A DNA stretch of 64,000 nt from Armatimonadota bacterium (GCA_023511795.1 JAIMAU010000003.1:186001-250000); one strand, 5' to 3'. Shown: positions 1-8,201, counted from the first letter of the stretch. Notes: a model not told the origin generated them from the letters alone. Translations and numbers: made by a program.

Positions 1-1
1 G

Positions 2-52
2 CTAGTAGGGGTGGTTGCCGGCATAGCGCTTATTGTGCGTGCCGCAAAATAG
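2..52 (+). CDS. C-terminal fragment of a truncated upstream gene, possibly a membrane protein
   Basis: Frame 2 reads LVGVVAGIALIVRAAK and then a TAG stop at 50-52. The run of hydrophobic residues followed by basic ones looks like the last membrane segment of a protein that starts before the window. The other two plus frames do not give a hydrophobic end. Only 16 residues are visible, so no family can be named. It ends 36 bases before the next start, which would fit one operon. Confidence 0.4.
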   Translation, partial: LVGVVAGIALIVRAAK

Positions 53-88
53 CATTTAGGCTTTATAAAACTACAAATAAGAGTAATT

Positions 89-1408
89 ATGACGTGGCGA
101 ACAATTGTTGCAATCGCCGTATTCGTAGGAGTATGCGGCTTCATAGCGTATTGGGGAGATATGCTGGGAAGACGATTAGGCAAGCGTCGGCTCAGCCTTT
201 TCGGAATGCGCCCCAGATATACAGCCATCGTCACCACCACAATCACTGGCATGATTATTGCCATCCTAACCATCAGCTTCATGATGATAGCAAGCGAACA
301 AGCGCGAATTCTTATCCTACAAGGCGAAAAGCTAATTAGACAAAATAAAGTTTACCGAAAAGAATACATCGCAGCAAAGGAAGCCATAGAGCGGGCAACG
401 AAAGAACTAACCCGCCAGCAAGAGTTTGTAGCTGAGGCACGGCGAAAAGCAGAAGACGCAGTGAAACAACGAGACAAGTTGGTGGCAGAAATTGCTAGCC
501 TCAGAAAAGATTTGAAGACACTCAAATCAGACCTTTCCCGCAATCGCGCTGAGCTAGAGCAAAGAAAAGCAGAGCTTGCACACTCCAACGAACAACTTCG
601 TCAAGCGAAAGCCGAGCTGGCGGCCAGGCTGATCGAGGTTGAGAAGCGCAAAAAAGAAGTTGCTGAGCTTGCAAAGCGAGCCGAAGCATATTGGGGAAGC
701 TTGGAAGCAAAAGGCAGGCAGTATGCAGCCATGCGCCAAAAAACTGTTATATTCAGATCCAACCAAGAAATTGTCAGAAAAGTAGTTAATTGTGCCGATT
801 CAAAAGCAAACATCCGGTCTCAACTAGTAAGCTTGCTTAACGAGGCTAGCCAACGTGCAGAAACATTAGGAGCCAAAGTGGGCGAAAATGGACGCGCTGT
901 CGAAATATATCCAAAAGAGATTGTGAGTAGCAACTCAGGGCAGAGACGGTTCGCAACCGAGGCTGAGAACATCGATGCCGTGGTAGACGAAATCTCCGAA
1001 GGCATTGGCACGGTGGTTGTAAGACTAATTTCAGCCGACAACGCAATCGAAGGCGAAACTACGCTGGTAGACTTTGTGCTGAACTACAACCGCCTAATAT
1101 ACGCACCTGGGGACGAAGTTGCAAGCACAATTATCAATGGGAATGCTTCTCGTGGCGAAATCCTCGGACAATTGATTAGCTTTCTCAAGGGCGAAGTTCG
1201 CTCAGCAGCAATCGGGAAAGGCGTTATTCCTACGTATGATGAAGATGGTCAGATGTCCGTCGTAGAAATACCAGGTGAGCAACTATTGGAGACAGTCGAC
1301 AAAATCAAATCTACTGGAAAGCCTGTAGAAGTAAGGGCAATAGCCAAGACTCAGATATGGTCAGCAGACCCCGTTACCCTCAATTTCATAATCGGTGAGC
1401 CTTCATGA
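89..1408 (+). CDS. DUF3084 domain-containing membrane protein
   Basis: 439 residues. Two N-terminal membrane segments (about 5-22 and 48-67) enclose the motif GDMLGRRLGKRRLSLFGMRP, which is characteristic of DUF3084. A long charged coiled coil follows (about 70-215), then a globular C-terminal part containing YAPGDEVASTIINGNASRG, also typical of the family. The family is known mainly from cyanobacteria and other diderm Terrabacteria; its biochemical role is not established. An inner-membrane anchor with a cytoplasmic or periplasmic coiled coil is the inference. The start is the only ATG near the family's usual N-terminus and has a weak Shine-Dalgarno. The stop overlaps the next gene's start by 4 bases (ATGA), so the two are translationally coupled. 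Confidence 0.85.
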   Translation: MTWRTIVAIAVFVGVCGFIAYWGDMLGRRLGKRRLSLFGMRPRYTAIVTTTITGMIIAILTISFMMIASEQARILILQGEKLIRQNKVYRKEYIAAKEAIERATKELTRQQEFVAEARRKAEDAVKQRDKLVAEIASLRKDLKTLKSDLSRNRAELEQRKAELAHSNEQLRQAKAELAARLIEVEKRKKEVAELAKRAEAYWGSLEAKGRQYAAMRQKTVIFRSNQEIVRKVVNCADSKANIRSQLVSLLNEASQRAETLGAKVGENGRAVEIYPKEIVSSNSGQRRFATEAENIDAVVDEISEGIGTVVVRLISADNAIEGETTLVDFVLNYNRLIYAPGDEVASTIINGNASRGEILGQLISFLKGEVRSAAIGKGVIPTYDEDGQMSVVEIPGEQLLETVDKIKSTGKPVEVRAIAKTQIWSADPVTLNFIIGEPS

Positions 1409-1794
1409 GAATAGTACTCTCCATTGACCCTGGGCACGAAAAAAGTGGTTTGGCTGTGGTGAGCGAAGCAGGCACTCTTCACAAAGAGGTGGCACAGACA
1501 ACTGAGATACCAAGCAAAGTAGGCGCTCTTCTGCAAAAGTATGGCGTCACTTGCATCATTATAGGTTCTGGAACAGGCAGTGCAACTCTACTCAAAAACA
1601 TTCAAAGCAAAACAAATCTTCCAATTGAACTCGTTAATGAGGAGAATTCTACGCTTCGAGCGCGAGTGCGTTTTTTCAAAGAGAATCCCCCAAAAGGTCT
1701 CTTGCGTCTAATACCAAGAGGCATGCTTACACCAAACCGCCCATACGATGACTATGTTGCTGTAATCCTCGCAGAGGATTACATAAACCGGTAA
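1405..1794 (+). CDS. RuvC/YqgF-like RNase H-fold nuclease
   Basis: 129 residues. The N-terminus LSIDPGHEKSGLAVV carries the first acidic metal ligand of the RNase H fold (Asp8). NEENST (about 79-84) supplies a glutamate, and PYDDYVAVILAE near the C-terminus holds the last acidic pair. This spacing suits RuvC/YqgF-type nucleases, known for Holliday-junction resolution or pre-16S rRNA processing. It is short for RuvC, close to YqgF in length, but lacks the clearest YqgF signatures, so the exact substrate is open. It overlaps the DUF3084 gene by 4 bases; this pairing recurs in cyanobacteria-like genomes, from memory of the families, which suggests a joint function that I cannot specify. Confidence 0.7.
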   Translation: MRIVLSIDPGHEKSGLAVVSEAGTLHKEVAQTTEIPSKVGALLQKYGVTCIIIGSGTGSATLLKNIQSKTNLPIELVNEENSTLRARVRFFKENPPKGLLRLIPRGMLTPNRPYDDYVAVILAEDYINR

Positions 1795-2130
1795 CTAGCT
1801 TCAAAACACACCCCCTCCTCCCAAACCCACGTCAAAAATCTAAAATGTTTAGCCAAAATACTTGATGGGTAGTCAAAATAAGAGAAACTCAGCATTTATT
1901 AAGAAGCGCTAGGTTTATGCGATTGAATGTTTCTCAAAAAGGACATTATACAAATCGGGCTAATCTGTAAAAATTACCTAGCCGATAATACTTAATCGAG
2001 GCTTTACGCAAAAATCCCCAAACAAAAAATCACTGTAACCAAGGAGGCAAAGCCATCGTATAAGTATTCGGCAACTGGTGAAAATAACAGGCATAGAAGA
2101 GCTTATTTTGGTAATCTTGCAGGCAAATAC

Positions 2131-2156
2131 AAGTTTTTCGAAAAAACTTATAAGTT
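2131..2156. promoter_or_regulatory. Overlapping inverted repeats just upstream of the SLH porin promoter
   Basis: AAGTTTTT (2131-2138) is the reverse complement of AAAAACTT (2142-2149), and AACTTATAAGTT (2145-2156) is a perfect 12-base palindrome. The palindrome ends 5 bases before the -35 box at 2162. This position suits an activator or repressor binding site. AT-rich palindromes also arise by chance, so the regulatory role is inference. Confidence 0.35.
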
Positions 2157-2161
2157 AGCCC

Positions 2162-2190
2162 TTGACAAAACCTGGTAATTTTGCTAGTAT
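2162..2190 (+). promoter_or_regulatory. Sigma70-type promoter for the SLH porin
   Basis: TTGACA (2162-2167), a 17-base spacer and TAGTAT (2185-2190): a perfect -35 and a 5/6 match at -10. Transcription would begin near 2197, giving a leader of about 240 bases before the start at 2436. Confidence 0.75.
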
Positions 2191-2292
2191 GCTTGTTAGC
2201 TAGGCTATCACACTATGAGGTCACAGGTTTGAAAGGAGGTGAAAAGGATACCTTGAATGGCCTGTGAGGGACCTTGTGGTGATAGATAGGCC

Positions 2293-2432
2293 GGAGGATG
2301 GACGGAAACAAAACCAAAGGAGCAGAGAGGAAACATGGATACTCTCTAACCTCTTGCGGCGATACGATAGACCCGTCAATTAAAAAACATCCTCCAGCCG
2401 AGGAAACCAAAAAAACACATTCAAGGAGGATG
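2293..2432 (+). promoter_or_regulatory. Possible RNA switch: one anti-Shine-Dalgarno octamer with two identical partners
   Basis: CATCCTCC at 2388-2395 is perfectly complementary to GGAGGATG at 2293-2300 and to GGAGGATG at 2425-2432. The second copy is the ribosome binding site of the SLH porin (AGGAGG, 6 bases before ATG 2436). The upstream pairing extends by a further GGC/GCC after one C-A mismatch, so it looks stronger than the sequestering hairpin (29-base loop). The two pairings exclude each other. Translation control by this switch is inference from complementarity alone. Confidence 0.4.
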
Positions 2433-2435
2433 TGA

Positions 2436-4232
2436 ATGAAAAAACTAGCGATTCTGATTGCTGCTACCGTCATTTTCGGTGCAGCAGGCCTAGCATTAGC
2501 TCAGGAATTTCCTGATGTCCCGCCTGATCACTGGGCATACGACGCTGTGCAGCAGCTCGTAGATGCGGGAATCATAGTGGGCTACCCTGACGGCACATTT
2601 GCAGGAAAGCGCGCCATGACCCGCTACGAGTTTGCTGAGGCATTGGCGAGAGCCATCCCAGCAATCGTCGAGAAGGCGACTGCCGCGGGTGGAGTTCAGG
2701 GACCTCCGGGACCTGCCGGACCTGCCGGACCTCCGGGACCTGAGGGTAAGCCTGGCGTCGGAGCTGAAGAGCTGGCGGCACTCAAGAAGCTTGTTGACGA
2801 GTTCCGCGATGAGCTTGCCGCTTTAGGCGTGGATGTAGAAGCCGTTCGCAGAGACGTGGCAGCGCTTAACGAGCGCGTCTCGGCTCTCGAAGCCGAGGTA
2901 GGCCGCGTCAGGCTGACAGGTGAGGCCAATGCGATCGCCCTTGGCGATGTCGTGAACGAAGGCGCTGCTGTAGACAGAGACAGCAGACCGTTAGGTGTTC
3001 AGGGCGCCGCAACGCCTGACAACCCGCTTGCCAATTCAAGATTCCTGCCGGACTTCCAGCTCGGAATCACAGGCAGGGTGAGCAATGCTCAGGCAGTCAA
3101 GGCCCTAGTAGTTGCCGGAGACTACCTGAACTATGCAATTGGCTCTGTGGATGACTTTACACTCTGGAATGCATATTTTGACGGAGCGATGAAGCTCGGG
3201 CCTCTCGGCACCACCCAGCTATTGGTTGGACGATTCCCACTCCAGCTTACGCCGTTGACCATGAAGTTCGTGGATCCTGACAGCTACACAAACGTCAGCA
3301 TCCTCGACTCGGGCAACTACTTGCTCGATGGTGGAAGCGCGACCTTCAATCTCGGCAAGGTTGCACTTACTGCATTTGCTGGCAAGGCTGTGAGCAGCGT
3401 CGCCGACCTAATCACTCCTGATCTTCAGGGTGACATCGAGGTATCACAGCTTGGGGGCGCAAGGGCCGTCATTGGCATTTCAGAGGGCAACAACCTCGGT
3501 CTGACATACTACCAGGCTGGCCTTGCTCCGTCAGTTGGTCGTGAGCAAGTATTCGGCGCCGACGTAAACCTAACATTTGGCAATCTTGGGTTTGCAGCCG
3601 AATGGGCACAGACCGACCCCAATGATACGCTGACAGCGATCAATCCTGCACTGGACGACGACAACACAGCTTGGAATGCCAAGCTGAGCTGGCAGACCGG
3701 GAACCTCGCCATAGCTGGTGGATTCTCCACCATCGAAGCGAGCTACAATGCCCCGGGCTACTGGTCCAGACTGGGTCGTGCTGTGAACCTCGCTAACGTC
3801 GAAGGCCCGATGGCAAGCCTGAACTACACGCTGACCTCAAAGATCAGCCTTTCCGCCGAGGGGCAGTTCCTCGAGCCAAGCGACGATGCCGTAGCAATCA
3901 CTGGCCGCAGCGCCATCAACCAAGGCGCGGTTGTTAGCGCTTCTGGCCTAGACAAGATTACATACTGGCGAGCCGGACTGAAATATGGTCTGACTTCTGC
4001 CAATACAATCGATCTAGGTTGGGAGCAAGTGAACTGGGAGCCGGCAACCGGTAGCGATACCGAGGAAAGATATATCTCCATCGGTATTGGGCATTCGATT
4101 AACCCGAATGCAAGCCTGAAGCTGCTCTATCAGATCATCGAGTATGAGCAGGGCGTGCCTTCTCCTTATGGCACCGCAGGCAGCGACTACCGTGGTGGCA
4201 AGGCTGCTGCCCAGTTCCAGCTCAAGTTCTAA
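2436..4232 (+). CDS. SLH-domain outer-membrane porin with collagen-like linker
   Basis: 598 residues. A signal peptide (1-22, cut near ALA-QE) is followed by one SLH domain (about 24-75, FPDVPPDHWAYDAVQQLVDAG and the GYPDGTF motif). A collagen-like Gly-X-Y stretch (about 88-107) comes next, then a heptad coiled coil (about 110-160) and a long beta-rich barrel ending in Phe (QFQLKF), as expected for BAM-assembled proteins. This order resembles SLH porins of Thermus/Deinococcus, cyanobacteria and Negativicutes: the SLH domain binds peptidoglycan-linked polymer, the coiled coil spans the periplasm and the barrel sits in the outer membrane. The collagen-like insert is unusual. The strong promoter and AGGAGG site predict high expression. 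Barrel pore function is inferred. Confidence 0.85.
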   Translation: MKKLAILIAATVIFGAAGLALAQEFPDVPPDHWAYDAVQQLVDAGIIVGYPDGTFAGKRAMTRYEFAEALARAIPAIVEKATAAGGVQGPPGPAGPAGPPGPEGKPGVGAEELAALKKLVDEFRDELAALGVDVEAVRRDVAALNERVSALEAEVGRVRLTGEANAIALGDVVNEGAAVDRDSRPLGVQGAATPDNPLANSRFLPDFQLGITGRVSNAQAVKALVVAGDYLNYAIGSVDDFTLWNAYFDGAMKLGPLGTTQLLVGRFPLQLTPLTMKFVDPDSYTNVSILDSGNYLLDGGSATFNLGKVALTAFAGKAVSSVADLITPDLQGDIEVSQLGGARAVIGISEGNNLGLTYYQAGLAPSVGREQVFGADVNLTFGNLGFAAEWAQTDPNDTLTAINPALDDDNTAWNAKLSWQTGNLAIAGGFSTIEASYNAPGYWSRLGRAVNLANVEGPMASLNYTLTSKISLSAEGQFLEPSDDAVAITGRSAINQGAVVSASGLDKITYWRAGLKYGLTSANTIDLGWEQVNWEPATGSDTEERYISIGIGHSINPNASLKLLYQIIEYEQGVPSPYGTAGSDYRGGKAAAQFQLKF

Positions 4233-4259
4233 GGGCGCTGCCTAAATTAAGCAACAAAA

Positions 4260-4288
4260 CCCCCGGAGCATCTACTCCGGGGGTTTTT
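4260..4288 (+). terminator. Intrinsic terminator of the SLH porin
   Basis: CCCCCGGAG (4260-4268) pairs with CTCCGGGGG (4275-4283) around a 6-base loop, followed by TTTTT. AAAA lies directly upstream. Confidence 0.9.
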
Positions 4289-4358
4289 CATGTAACTATC
4301 GCATAAATCCGTCGTATACATTTGTAGATTTCACATTTAACTTCCGGAGGTAGCGAAT

Positions 4359-4805
4359 ATGAAAACCAAGAGCAGACTATATGCCACCGGCCTTGCAGGA
4401 TTGCTTCTTTTCGGCACCTTAATCGGAACAATGGCTGCATTTGGAGCAAACCTTGGCAACGTCCTAAAAGGAGCTGGAATTGCAATTCTTGTTGACAAGT
4501 TCAGTGATGAAATAAACAACACTATCAACAAACTAACTCTGAATAAAGGTGTTGGTGTTGAGGACAGAACCAAAGTAGTGCCTATTATCAGCATTGGCCA
4601 AGGAGGATATGTAGGCGCTGTTCAAGTAAGTGGACCGGCACACCTCGTTGAAAAAGTCAAGGCTGTCGCTCAGCTTGAAACAAGTTTTTCAGGCCGAACG
4701 TTCCGCATCAAAGCGCTTGTACCCGTCGAGTCAAAGGATGTCGTGAAGGATCTAAAACGCGTGAGCGGCGTTGGTGTTAGCGCAATAATAGACGTAAGAC
4801 TTTAG
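4359..4805 (+). CDS. Small secreted protein of unknown function
   Basis: 148 residues, not recognised. A basic N-terminus and hydrophobic stretch (about 5-30, ending near AFGAN) form a signal peptide or anchor. The mature part is small and has a Gly-rich turn (IGQGGYVGAVQVSGP, about 84-98) followed by alternating beta/alpha character ending in a conserved-looking VSGVGVSAIIDVRL. A good ribosome binding site (GGAGGT, 4346-4351) precedes ATG. It lies just after the SLH porin terminator, so it is transcribed separately or by readthrough. Location suggests an envelope role; nothing more can be supported. Confidence 0.7.
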   Translation: MKTKSRLYATGLAGLLLFGTLIGTMAAFGANLGNVLKGAGIAILVDKFSDEINNTINKLTLNKGVGVEDRTKVVPIISIGQGGYVGAVQVSGPAHLVEKVKAVAQLETSFSGRTFRIKALVPVESKDVVKDLKRVSGVGVSAIIDVRL

Positions 4806-4882
4806 ATTATTTCAATTAAGCACCAGCTTATGATTTTCGCATTCAACGTGATATCGCTATAGTAGCCCACGCTTTACCTTGC

Positions 4883-6046
4883 TTAGAATGAGATCGCCGC
4901 CGCTGAGACGGCGATCTCAGCATGCTTGGGAGAAGAAAAAATCCAGTCATCCCCAGATATGCGGAATTGCCAACTTCTGCCAACCGCCCCCACTTCAAGG
5001 CGACTTTGCGTTGGGTAACAACGAAAGTAGGGCAGCCACCGCGTCCTTTGTGGCCATGCGGCGCCTATACTGGGAAGAGTGCGGTCTCCCGGTCGTCCAA
5101 TTACCCCAACTAGCAGATTAGGATTGCCAATCAGTGTAAGGTCTAGACGCCAACATGGGTTAATCTTAAGAGTTGCATCCTCACGCCAAGACGCGCCGCT
5201 TATCCCACCACAATCATGCAAGAAGCCCTCTGGGTCGGTAAATACTCCGGGCGAAGTAATCCAACCATCGTCAACGAACAATCCGCGCCAGCGAATTTTT
5301 CCAGCTAAACCTTCCACGCTGAACTTGCCCATCCAATGATTGCCAATTGTGAAGCCAGCGCTGGCATCGAGAGACCATCCCCTGCCCCTAACACTCCCCA
5401 GTGATGAGTTTGACGATTTGATTCTCAACATTCCCTCAAAATTCTCACCTGAAACATTACCCACAAGGCTACGAGCTAGATATTCCTCCGCATTGATGCT
5501 CCGAAATGCTATCTCAGCGGTCCCATGGACATCACCCGCTTTGAAGGAGACATATCGCCCAACGCCAACCCAATCGCCTGAAATTCTAGCGCTTTGTACC
5601 GAAGGGGCATATGACTGCTTGGTATTTATGCCGGAATTGAGGTCAATCCAAAGCTGGGCCGCGTCCCCATTCCCCCGGTATTCCTCGCGCTTGCCCCTTC
5701 CGAAGCCAACCCACCACTCGCGAGAAGCAATCCGTATCCAATTATTGGTACTTATGGTAACATAAGCGCTATTGTTTCTAAAAACTCTCGACGGTTGATT
5801 CTCCTTTCCAACGTCCCAAAGCGAGCCAACATTGTTTGTTCCAGAAGCCATTGCTCCCGCCACAACGTGGAAGCTAGCAACCTTCGAGTCTTTGAAATAC
5901 AATTGAAATAGGTCATTGGCATCATAGAAAGCCGGGAGATTTACCGAAGGTTCAGCTAAGCCTTCAAGTTGGGGCAGAAAAGCTAAACACAAGATAAAGC
6001 AAATGCTGAAAGCAAATTCAAGAGCTTTTCCGCGAAAATGCCTCAT
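4883..6046 (-). CDS. Predicted outer-membrane beta-barrel-like protein
   Basis: 387 residues from ATG 6046; a GTG start at 6094 would add 16 residues. I prefer 6046 because a signal peptide (MRHFRGKAL, then a hydrophobic run to about 30, LEGLAEP) starts there; the ribosome binding site is weak for both. The mature chain is rich in alternating hydrophobic/polar strands with many Gly, Trp and Tyr, and ends in Phe (AAAISF), consistent with a barrel inserted by BAM. No family was recognised. It is downstream of, and in the same direction as, the lipoprotein gene at 6134, with a terminator-like hairpin between them. Confidence 0.6.
   Translation of the reverse strand: MRHFRGKALEFAFSICFILCLAFLPQLEGLAEPSVNLPAFYDANDLFQLYFKDSKVASFHVVAGAMASGTNNVGSLWDVGKENQPSRVFRNNSAYVTISTNNWIRIASREWWVGFGRGKREEYRGNGDAAQLWIDLNSGINTKQSYAPSVQSARISGDWVGVGRYVSFKAGDVHGTAEIAFRSINAEEYLARSLVGNVSGENFEGMLRIKSSNSSLGSVRGRGWSLDASAGFTIGNHWMGKFSVEGLAGKIRWRGLFVDDGWITSPGVFTDPEGFLHDCGGISGASWREDATLKINPCWRLDLTLIGNPNLLVGVIGRPGDRTLPSIGAAWPQRTRWLPYFRCYPTQSRLEVGAVGRSWQFRISGDDWIFSSPKHAEIAVSAAAISF
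4890..4918. terminator. Hairpin between convergent genes
   Basis: GAGATCGCCG (4890-4899) pairs perfectly with CGGCGATCTC (4909-4918), loop of 9. It overlaps the last codons of the minus-strand gene ending at 4883 and lies 85 bases after the plus-strand stop. There is no U-tract on either side, so termination is plausible but not certain. Confidence 0.4.
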
Positions 6047-6064
6047 ATTGGCGCCAAATTCCGC

Positions 6065-6107
6065 AAAAAGGATGTGGCAGGGCGAGTTTGCCACCCACCC
6101 CCTGCCA
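6065..6107 (-). terminator. Probable terminator of the lipoprotein gene
   Basis: On the minus strand TGGCAGGG (6107-6100) pairs with CCCTGCCA (6082-6075) around a 17-base loop. TTTTT follows 5 bases after the stem (6069-6065). The long loop makes this a moderate rather than strong terminator. Confidence 0.45.
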
Positions 6108-6133
6108 ACATTTAAAGCTGCGAATACTCTTTT

Positions 6134-8056
6134 CTATAGCTCAAAAGCGTCGAACGTTCCATCTGTATAGGTGATCTTCAGAATGTTGTCTTCCTTAGTA
6201 ATATTTGCTTTAGTTTCGCCTCCAACTTTGACTGTTCCTGATAGAACACCAGACGCATTTCTTGAAATAGCAAACTCCACACCGCTCTGGTTCGTTAAGG
6301 TAAGCGAACCGCTTGTCGGCTCACCTTCACTTAGCTGCAAGCTCCCTGTGCCAGCAAGGGTATTGCTGCCAGCTCTTAAGTCTATCTGACTTGTAACCTT
6401 GCTGTTGGCCAAAGTGAAGCGCATATCGGCATAATATGTTGGGTGGCCAGAACGAACTAGTTCACCATGCAGAACAAGTGTCGCACTTGCATTGGGCTCG
6501 TCCAATTCAACTTCAGGATTCGCCCTGTCAAATGATATGTTGCCTGCAAAGTTGAGGCCGCTATGGCTGTCGCTGTAAGACCCCGAAATTTCCACATGCT
6601 TACCTGCCATTTCAGGATATCCATTAGAGGTTACAAGCGCCTGCGAAACAGAGATATTCCCTCCAACCGTGATGGTTGTTCCGCCACCAGTCGCCGTTAT
6701 ACTCGCATTCGTCATGGAAGCACTGGTTAAATAGTTATAGATGGAATCATCCGGGCTGGCACCGCTTGGCAAACTGGATAAGAAATTAGCCTGGAATCTA
6801 CCCTGGGCATCCAAATTGGGAGTATCTAAGCTTCCTTGAAAAACTACTTGGGAATAATGGTCCTTATCTGGCCCCGATGCACTTATTGTCCCATTGAAGG
6901 TTAATGGAGAGGTAAACACTGAATCCTTAAGGCTGACGGTCCCCGTAAACGAGGGATTTGCACCAGGCCCAGTTTCAGGAATTTCAGGAAGGGTAACAAC
7001 ATATGCCTGCGCGGGGTCACTGGACAGTGTTTGTTTTACTGTCCATGTGCTTCCCGCCTTTGTTGCAGTAAGCTTGTAAGTACCTGCTGGCGCTTCCGAG
7101 TAGAAAATAATTATCTTGCCAGCTTCGCCGCCAGTTGTATTCTCGAGGCTCAACCGTCCATCCAAGCCTGCAGTTGCTTTGTATGCCTGGCCCATCGTCA
7201 GCTCAAACACACGTATATTTTCAGATGTTCCATAAGTCATATCGCCTGAAATGGCAGGCATAATAAGCTTGGAAAGCCGGTCGAAAAGCGCACTGTACTT
7301 AGATGTAACTTGGTCGGTAAAGATGTTTTTGATTTCCTGTGGCTCTTGGCTTACCATGGCTTCAATTGGCACCCCGGCTTCTTTAATTTGCTGGACAGCC
7401 TGTTTCGCCATGACAAGCTTTTCATCAATAGTGCCTGGAATTTCGTCTTCTACCTCGGACTTAACCTCATCAGAAAGGCTATTGCTTGCTCCAAAAGTAC
7501 TTCCACCAACAACATTGCCTTCCAGCGAATAATCGGCATCTGCATTAGCTTGCACAAAAGCACGCGCGGCTTCAACAACTTTATTAAACGTGTCTTCGTC
7601 GATTGGAGTGCCTGTCTTAAAGAACTTCTGGGCGATTGCTTCTGCTGCTATTGTTGTCTCAGCCTTTAAGACGTACTCGCTAGAGTTTACTGGCACTTGA
7701 GGGATAATTGTCGAAAACCTATAATTTTTGCTATTTCTCGTGCCAGTTGCCACCACAGCCACAGTTAGACCAGGAGTGATTCTAAGGGTGCACCATCCAG
7801 TGGAATCCAACGTTCCACGCACGACCTCTTTGCCTGTTTTGAAGTCGTAGGCCACTACTAATGTCCCTGGATCAAGAGGGGCAACTAAAGTAGTATCTGC
7901 CCTAATGGACTCAACACCTGCTGTGTCACCAGTAAAAACATCGACACCAATCGTTAATAAGGTGCCTGGCGCTCCGCCGTTGCCTCCGCCTCCGCATCCA
8001 GCAACAAGCGTCGTGATGCAGATTGCTGCTAATGCAAACAACAACTCCTTCCTCAC
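6134..8056 (-). CDS. Secreted lipoprotein of unknown function with beta-rich repeats
   Basis: 640 residues from a GTG start at 8056, chosen because AGGAGG lies 8 bases upstream and the signal peptide begins there. The N-terminus VRKELLFALAAICITTLVAGCGGGG is a lipoprotein signal with the lipobox LVAG-C and a following Gly linker. The first half contains helical segments (about 100-230); the C-terminal 350 residues are Ser/Thr/Gly-rich beta strands with recurring patterns such as GTVSLKDS, GNISVSQA and GNISFDRA, which suggest a solenoid or repeated beta-sandwich. It should be anchored in the inner or outer membrane by Cys. No family or ligand is recognised. Confidence 0.7.
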   Translation of the reverse strand: MRKELLFALAAICITTLVAGCGGGGNGGAPGTLLTIGVDVFTGDTAGVESIRADTTLVAPLDPGTLVVAYDFKTGKEVVRGTLDSTGWCTLRITPGLTVAVVATGTRNSKNYRFSTIIPQVPVNSSEYVLKAETTIAAEAIAQKFFKTGTPIDEDTFNKVVEAARAFVQANADADYSLEGNVVGGSTFGASNSLSDEVKSEVEDEIPGTIDEKLVMAKQAVQQIKEAGVPIEAMVSQEPQEIKNIFTDQVTSKYSALFDRLSKLIMPAISGDMTYGTSENIRVFELTMGQAYKATAGLDGRLSLENTTGGEAGKIIIFYSEAPAGTYKLTATKAGSTWTVKQTLSSDPAQAYVVTLPEIPETGPGANPSFTGTVSLKDSVFTSPLTFNGTISASGPDKDHYSQVVFQGSLDTPNLDAQGRFQANFLSSLPSGASPDDSIYNYLTSASMTNASITATGGGTTITVGGNISVSQALVTSNGYPEMAGKHVEISGSYSDSHSGLNFAGNISFDRANPEVELDEPNASATLVLHGELVRSGHPTYYADMRFTLANSKVTSQIDLRAGSNTLAGTGSLQLSEGEPTSGSLTLTNQSGVEFAISRNASGVLSGTVKVGGETKANITKEDNILKITYTDGTFDAFEL

Positions 8057-8172
8057 AACAATTCCCTCCTTTACTTTTTTATCTTTAATTTGACAAAACA
8101 GGAAGCTATCCTTCTTTTTAGGAAAACTCCCCAATTTAAAAAGAAATCAAACCAAAATTTGACAAGCAGCGT

Positions 8173-8201
8173 TTGTATATTCAAATCCCTAATGTTATAA
8201 T
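8173..8201 (+). promoter_or_regulatory. Putative promoter for the ABC ATPase gene
   Basis: TATAAT (8196-8201) is a perfect -10. TTGTAT (8173-8178) lies 17 bases upstream as a weak -35. A better TTGACA at 8159-8164 is too distant (31 bases) to pair with this -10. Confidence 0.5.

Larger units (their letters stand above)
1795..2435. other. 641-base intergenic and leader region before the SLH porin
   Basis: No convincing gene lies here. The first 330 bases are AT-rich without recognisable structure apart from a GGCAAAGCC hairpin near 2048. The last 300 bases hold an inverted repeat, a near-consensus promoter and a leader of about 240 bases with repeated Shine-Dalgarno-like octamers (listed separately). 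A 10-codon reading frame at 2257-2289 (MACEGPCGDR) has no well-spaced ribosome binding site and is not called. Confidence 0.6.

Noticed and set aside
2035-2080. GGAGGCAAAGCC and nearby bases resembling a c-di-GMP-I (GEMM) riboswitch
   Set aside because: The ACGCAAAGCC core and the first GCAAACC half-site are not matched and the P2 stem is absent; the site also lies upstream of the promoter.
2257-2289. 10-codon reading frame MACEGPCGDR as a leader peptide
   Set aside because: The nearest AGGAGG is about 18 bases away, too far; no other evidence of translation.
2213-2473. 86-residue minus-strand ORF covering the SLH porin leader
   Set aside because: Antisense to the promoter leader and ribosome binding site, with no ribosome binding site of its own.
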